This document shows, piece after piece, positions 30,378 through 34,243 of a DNA stretch of 34,243 bases. Location of the stretch: positions 1 to 34,243 of the forward strand of contig CANSAP010000023.1 of assembly GCA_947644715.1 (NCBI GenBank), written 5' to 3'. The DNA comes from an uncultured Bacteroidales bacterium. Lineage in GTDB: Bacteria > Bacteroidota > Bacteroidia > Bacteroidales > Muribaculaceae. The translations under genes were made by a program, and so were the position numbers. A model generated the notes under the pieces. It saw only the letters and a list, made by a program, of their open reading frames with translations, was not told the DNA's origin and made no database searches. Numbering within the stretch: the first letter of the stretch is position 1; each line of letters opens with the position of its first letter.

Positions 30378-30479
30378 GCTCTCCGAAGCCGGATGCACCT
30401 GCACGCGTACGCACATAATTCGGCACAAAAATAGCGCTTTTTTTTGATACCGCCGCTATCCATTAACGAATTTTCAGAA

Positions 30480-30983
30480 ATGACCGCTCAAGAGATTTTA
30501 CAGCTACCCCCTCACCGCGCCTCGGCTCTCACCATCCCGGTGGTTCAGCCGCAGGCTCCCCTCGCACGTGTGCTCCAGTTGCTGCTTGACTCCCCCTCCG
30601 GGACGGTCAATGTCTCCGACGGACAGTCGAAAATCGGCTCCATCGATGCCTCCTCAGCGCTTCGCGCCTGCTCGCTGATGATGCCGCAACGACCTGAGAG
30701 TTCGCTGGTTACAATCACATGCTCCCCGCAAGAATATTCCGCATCATCGCTGGCGCGCGCCGTGGAGGATGCCGATGCCCATCTGCTGGACCTGTACACC
30801 CTTCCGGCTCCTCACGGCAATATTCAAGTAGTGCTCCGCACCTCTCGCCGCGACCCCTCACCCGTGGCTCATTCGCTTCGCCGCTACGGTTTTTCGGTCA
30901 GCGAGACCGAGGGGATTGAAGACACCGACCGTGAGCAGGCTCTTGAACGCATCGAGGCTCTGCGCAGATACTTTGACCTATGA
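30480..30983 (+). CDS. CBS-domain protein with ACT-like C-terminus
   Basis: 167-aa cytoplasmic protein from ATG 30480 (MTAQEILQLPPHRASALTIPVVQP; a TTG at 30444 is open upstream but unlikely). The first half looks like a pair of degenerate CBS motifs (VVQPQAPLARVLQLLLDS, GTVNVSDGQSKIGSIDASSALRACSLMMP). The second half (LLDLYTLPAPHGNIQVVLRTSRRDPSPVAHSLRRYGFSV) resembles an ACT-type small-molecule-binding fold, as in AcuB-like proteins. Its TGA stop overlaps the nadK ATG (ATGA), so the two are translationally coupled. A role in sensing an adenylate near NAD kinase is attractive but inferred from position only. Confidence 0.8.
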   Translation: MTAQEILQLPPHRASALTIPVVQPQAPLARVLQLLLDSPSGTVNVSDGQSKIGSIDASSALRACSLMMPQRPESSLVTITCSPQEYSASSLARAVEDADAHLLDLYTLPAPHGNIQVVLRTSRRDPSPVAHSLRRYGFSVSETEGIEDTDREQALERIEALRRYFDL

Positions 30984-31885
30984 GACCCTTTACCAACCTC
31001 CCCTCCATTGCAATCTATCGGCAGCTCCCCTGCGACGACGCCCCTTTCATCGGCAAAATTATCCGCGCCGCCGGAAGCTGCGGACTGATGGTGGAGATGA
31101 CCCACGAGCTTCTCCTTGCTCTCACTGCAGCCGGCATTAATCCATTGGAAGATGACACCGTAATTCACACCGGCGACACCCCCACCGACCGCTGCCGCAT
31201 GGTGCTCAGTCTCGGAGGCGACGGCACTTTCCTGCGCGCTGCGCGACGCACCCTGCAAGGCTCCTGCGCCCCCGTGGCCGGAATCAATACCGGCACACTC
31301 GGTTTCCTTGCCGCCTGGGAGCGTGAGGACTTCCGCAATCTGCTTGAGATGGCGGCCTCTTATCGCATTCCGGTGCGCGAACGCACCCTCATCGAGCTGC
31401 ATGGCTCCGAACTCCCGGCTGATGCCTGGCCGCTGGCACTCAATGACATAGCCATTCTCCGCTCTCAATCCTCGCAGATGATTACCGTGAGCGCATCGCT
31501 CAATGGCTCACCTCTGACGAACTATACCGGAGACGGACTGATTCTCTGCACCGCCACCGGCTCCACCGGCTATAACCTCTCGGCCGGTGGCCCCGTGCTC
31601 CAGCCCGACACCGATGCCCTGGTGCTGACCCCCATAGCTCCCCACACTCTCACCCAGCGGCCTTTGGTAGCAGCAGCCGACAGCCGTCTGCGCCTGCGTG
31701 TCACCGGACGCGCCGATAATTTCCTGGTCAGCATCGACGGCGTCTCCTACACCCTACCCATCGGAAGCACACTGGAGATTGCGCGCGCCTCGCGCCGCCT
31801 GCGAATCGTTCACAACGCCGCCGAAGACTTCGCCGCCCGTCTGCGCTCCAAGCTCATGTGGGGCGAAAACCCGGTGCCCCGCTAA
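30980..31885 (+). CDS. nadK: NAD kinase
   Basis: 301-aa enzyme that phosphorylates NAD to NADP. Family motifs: LSLGGDGTFLRAAR (GGDG, with catalytic Asp), GINTGTLGFLAAWE, LNDIAILRSQ (NE/D region), and TGDGLILCTATGSTGYNLSAGGPVLQP with PIAPHTLTQRP. The start ATG 30980 overlaps the CBS gene stop. The 3' end overlaps the convergent phosphate transporter gene by four bases, so the two transcripts must run into each other. Confidence 0.96.
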   Translation: MRPFTNLPSIAIYRQLPCDDAPFIGKIIRAAGSCGLMVEMTHELLLALTAAGINPLEDDTVIHTGDTPTDRCRMVLSLGGDGTFLRAARRTLQGSCAPVAGINTGTLGFLAAWEREDFRNLLEMAASYRIPVRERTLIELHGSELPADAWPLALNDIAILRSQSSQMITVSASLNGSPLTNYTGDGLILCTATGSTGYNLSAGGPVLQPDTDALVLTPIAPHTLTQRPLVAAADSRLRLRVTGRADNFLVSIDGVSYTLPIGSTLEIARASRRLRIVHNAAEDFAARLRSKLMWGENPVPR

Positions 31886-34155
31886 TTTCTTCCCGGAGTG
31901 CGGCGGCTGCTGAAGGTTGTGTCGTGGAGTTTGGCGTAGGCACGCAGGTATTTGCGCAGAGTCGACATCATTTCGCGCGTCTCCTGAAGCATGTTCAGAT
32001 AGACATAACCCACGGTCATATTCCCCGGATCATCGTTATGCAGCTTGGTAATCAGCGCATGATAGGTCTTTGACAGCCGGTCTTTCAGCCGGTCGCACTC
32101 GCGGCGCAGCAACAGAACGGTGTCCTCCACAGGGGTCTGCATCACTTGCAGCAGTTCGCTGTAAATGGTGGCCACACGCACACGGATATCCTCAAACTCA
32201 CCCCTGTAACGCGAGGGGAGCGGATGGAAATTATTGTCCACATGCTCGCGGCATATCTCATTGATTCGCCGCAGGTTATAGAGCACACCCATGCAGCAGC
32301 TGTTCGAGAGATGGAACCAGGCGTTCTTCTCGATAGCCGTCTCGTGAGCCACGCGGCGCATGCAAAGCGTCTCCTTTCGGCGGTCATTCTTCAGCATGTT
32401 CTTCTCGCGGTCAAGGCTCGATTCGGTCTTGCCGAGTGTGCGGGCATTCTCATCAAGAAAGGCGCCCGTGGCAGCCTCATAAGTTTCAGCGGCATAGGTC
32501 ATGAACTGCATTTGGCGAGAAGAGATATAGGAACGGAGCAACTCCCAGTTGCGCGTCGTGTCCTCCGAGGCGAGAATCTCCTGGAAGAGAGCGTCGCCGC
32601 GGTCCTCAGCCTTGCGGTTGCGGAAACGCAGGTTGCTGCGGACAATCAGGAAGAGGGTGACAGCGGCAAGTGCAATCATCACCCAATGGCCGCCAAGATG
32701 CATCAGCAGCACTATGATGCCCGCACCGATGAAGGCCGCACCGGCGGTGATGAACCATCCACCTATGACGGAAATCACACCCGTGATTCGGAACACGGCG
32801 CTCTCACGCCCCCAGGCGCGGTCAGCCAGCGAAGTACCCATGGCCACCATGAAGGTAACAAACGTTGTGGACAGCGGAAGCTTGAGCGAGGTGCCGACGG
32901 CTATCAGCGCTCCGGCCAGCACGAGGTTGACCGATCCGCGGATGAGGTCGAAGGAGGCACCATGCTCAAGAATGGTCTCTTCCGTACGGAAGCGGCGTCG
33001 GAACCAAATTTTTACGCGCCGGGGGGTGTGGGCATGAACCCAGTAGATGACCGAGAGGGTCCAGCGCACCAGGCGCCGGGCTATGCGCGAGGAGCCGAAC
33101 ATCTCGTCGCCACCCTGCTGACTGCTCAGGCCAAGCTCGGTCTTCGACACATTGCGTGCCTTGCGCGAGGTGGCCAGCGAAACAACCATTATGATGCCGG
33201 CGCCAATCAGAAAGTAGACCGACGTGTTGGCCGGACCATTCAGCGAGCCCATGAGAAAACCATGGGCATCTCCACCGCCGTTGGCCACATAATCCTGATA
33301 GGAGGCCAAGCCGCTCAGCGGCACGCCGATGAAGTTAACCAAGTCATTGCCGGCGAAGGCCATTGCCAACGAGAAGGTGCCCATAAGCACTATGACTTTC
33401 AGCACATTGACCTTCAGCAGATGCAGCAGCTGCATGATGAGCGTGAACCCCACGAAGCAGCTGAGCAGAATCAGCGCCGTGTGAGCCGCTATCCAGCCCT
33501 TGACCTCCGGGGTCATGAAGCTCAGATCCTTGGCTCCTTTAATCAGCAGGAAATAGATGATGGCCGTGGCACAGATTCCGCCGAACAGGCCAATCTTCCA
33601 TTTGAGCTTGCTCCGATAGTTGAAAGAGAAGATGGTGCGGGAGAGAAACTGCACGACGGTGCCGAACACGAAGGCAATCGCCACCGAAAGAAAGATGCCG
33701 AGAATCACCGAGAGCGCTTTCTCAGTGTTCAGCAAATCGTTGAAACCCAAATCAATGCCCCCCGACATCTTGATCAGCGCCACGACAAAAGTGGCTCCGA
33801 GCAATTCAAACACCATCGAGACGGTGGTGGAGGTGGGCATCCCAAGAGAATTAAACAGATCAAGCAGAATAATGTCGGTGACCATTACTGCCATGAAGAT
33901 GCAAATGAGGTCATAGAAGGAGAAGTGCTCCGGCCGGAAGATGCCGTGGCGGGCAATCTCCATCATGCCGTTGCTCATAGCCGCACCGATGAAGACACCG
34001 ATGGCCGCCACAATCAGAATGCGCTTGAATGAGGCAGCCCGCGAGCCGAGCGCCGAATTAAGAAAATTAACGGCATCGTTGCTCACTCCCACCGACAGGT
34101 CGAACACCGCCAACAGGAAAAGGAATATGACAACGCAGAGAAACAAAATGTCCAT
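31882..34155 (-). CDS. Pit-family inorganic phosphate transporter with C-terminal PhoU-like domain
   Basis: 757-aa inner-membrane phosphate permease. About ten to twelve membrane helices fill residues 1-510. The two duplicated signature loops are SVGVSNDAVNFLNSALGSRAA near the N-terminus and AGNDLVNFIGVPLSGLASYQ in the middle (the GxND pattern of PiT carriers). From about residue 530 a soluble helical region (LLRSYISSRQMQFMTYAAETYEAATGAF through HPLPSRYRGEFEDIRVRVATIYSELLQVM) has the look of a PhoU-type helical bundle, so this is a fusion longer than stand-alone Pit. The start MDILFLCVV is 88 bases from the window edge. It is convergent and overlapping with nadK. Confidence 0.92.
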   Translation of the reverse strand: MDILFLCVVIFLFLLAVFDLSVGVSNDAVNFLNSALGSRAASFKRILIVAAIGVFIGAAMSNGMMEIARHGIFRPEHFSFYDLICIFMAVMVTDIILLDLFNSLGMPTSTTVSMVFELLGATFVVALIKMSGGIDLGFNDLLNTEKALSVILGIFLSVAIAFVFGTVVQFLSRTIFSFNYRSKLKWKIGLFGGICATAIIYFLLIKGAKDLSFMTPEVKGWIAAHTALILLSCFVGFTLIMQLLHLLKVNVLKVIVLMGTFSLAMAFAGNDLVNFIGVPLSGLASYQDYVANGGGDAHGFLMGSLNGPANTSVYFLIGAGIIMVVSLATSRKARNVSKTELGLSSQQGGDEMFGSSRIARRLVRWTLSVIYWVHAHTPRRVKIWFRRRFRTEETILEHGASFDLIRGSVNLVLAGALIAVGTSLKLPLSTTFVTFMVAMGTSLADRAWGRESAVFRITGVISVIGGWFITAGAAFIGAGIIVLLMHLGGHWVMIALAAVTLFLIVRSNLRFRNRKAEDRGDALFQEILASEDTTRNWELLRSYISSRQMQFMTYAAETYEAATGAFLDENARTLGKTESSLDREKNMLKNDRRKETLCMRRVAHETAIEKNAWFHLSNSCCMGVLYNLRRINEICREHVDNNFHPLPSRYRGEFEDIRVRVATIYSELLQVMQTPVEDTVLLLRRECDRLKDRLSKTYHALITKLHNDDPGNMTVGYVYLNMLQETREMMSTLRKYLRAYAKLHDTTFSSRRTPGRN

Positions 34156-34243
34156 AGCACGAGAGTATTCAGTTAAGTATGTGATTTCATCTTAGAGTGT
34201 GAAGTCATCTTGACTTTTTGAATTTGTTAATATGTTTAAGAAA

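Noticed and set aside
32146..34032. A 628-codon open frame on the plus strand
   Set aside because: It is the antisense of the Pit transporter gene, whose protein has clear family motifs. The antisense product has no recognisable fold and a His/Glu/Gln-rich shadow composition.

Overview
The window looks like a chromosomal segment of a Bacteroidales bacterium. Gene content and the mixed mid-50s GC would fit a Muribaculaceae-like gut lineage, but that family placement is inference. The evidence for the order is direct. Several promoters match the Bacteroidetes form TTTG-N19/20-TAnnTTTG, Shine-Dalgarno sites are lacking, and the operon pdxJ-exbB-exbD-tonB lies beside nadK. There is also a C10 peptidase, an M6 peptidase with a C-terminal sorting-like tail, and a Kor/Vor-type 2-oxoacid:ferredoxin oxidoreductase.

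Layout. 1-2.9 kb: a LytS/LytTR two-component pair and deoC. 2.9-5.4 kb: an AT-rich cassette of a streptopain-like C10 peptidase, whose N-terminus looks frameshifted, plus a small lipoprotein. Two same-orientation copies of a palindromic repeat bracket this cassette. 5.4-11.5 kb (minus): rimP-nusA-infB-waaA. 11.5-12.2 kb: a long non-coding stretch with a hairpin-rich rimP leader and, on the minus strand, a strong candidate structured RNA (about 290 nt) with its own promoter and intrinsic terminator, divergent from an Lrp/AsnC regulator. 12.8-13.0 kb: a 183-bp MITE-like palindrome inserted exactly at the stop codon of an M6 metalloprotease gene (13.0-15.1 kb, minus). 15.26-15.33 kb: tRNA-Arg(CCU), divergent from a sirtuin and a small lipoprotein gene. 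16.9-19.6 kb: a ferredoxin/alpha/beta/gamma 2-oxoacid:ferredoxin oxidoreductase operon closed by a good terminator. 19.8-21.7 kb: a small lipoprotein and a secreted multi-Ig-like protein. 21.7-22.0 kb: a 270-bp member of the palindromic repeat family. 22.1-23.7 kb: a secreted MBL-like protein and a divergent HxlR regulator. 23.75-30.3 kb (minus): pdxJ-exbB-exbD-tonB-acyltransferase-sigma54 activator-lptE-hypothetical-secG, an envelope-biogenesis run. 30.4-31.9 kb: a CBS-domain protein coupled to nadK. 31.9-34.2 kb (minus): a Pit phosphate transporter fused to a PhoU-like tail.

How it fits together. Much of the window is housekeeping: translation (rimP, nusA, infB), outer-membrane assembly (waaA, lptE, TonB/ExbBD, secG), cofactor synthesis (pdxJ, nadK) and anaerobic 2-oxoacid metabolism. 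The accessory interest lies between genes. There are three families of palindromic repeats, an insertion at a stop codon, a low-GC peptidase cassette between direct repeats, and a probable non-coding RNA or small-ORF locus that fits no class I recognise.
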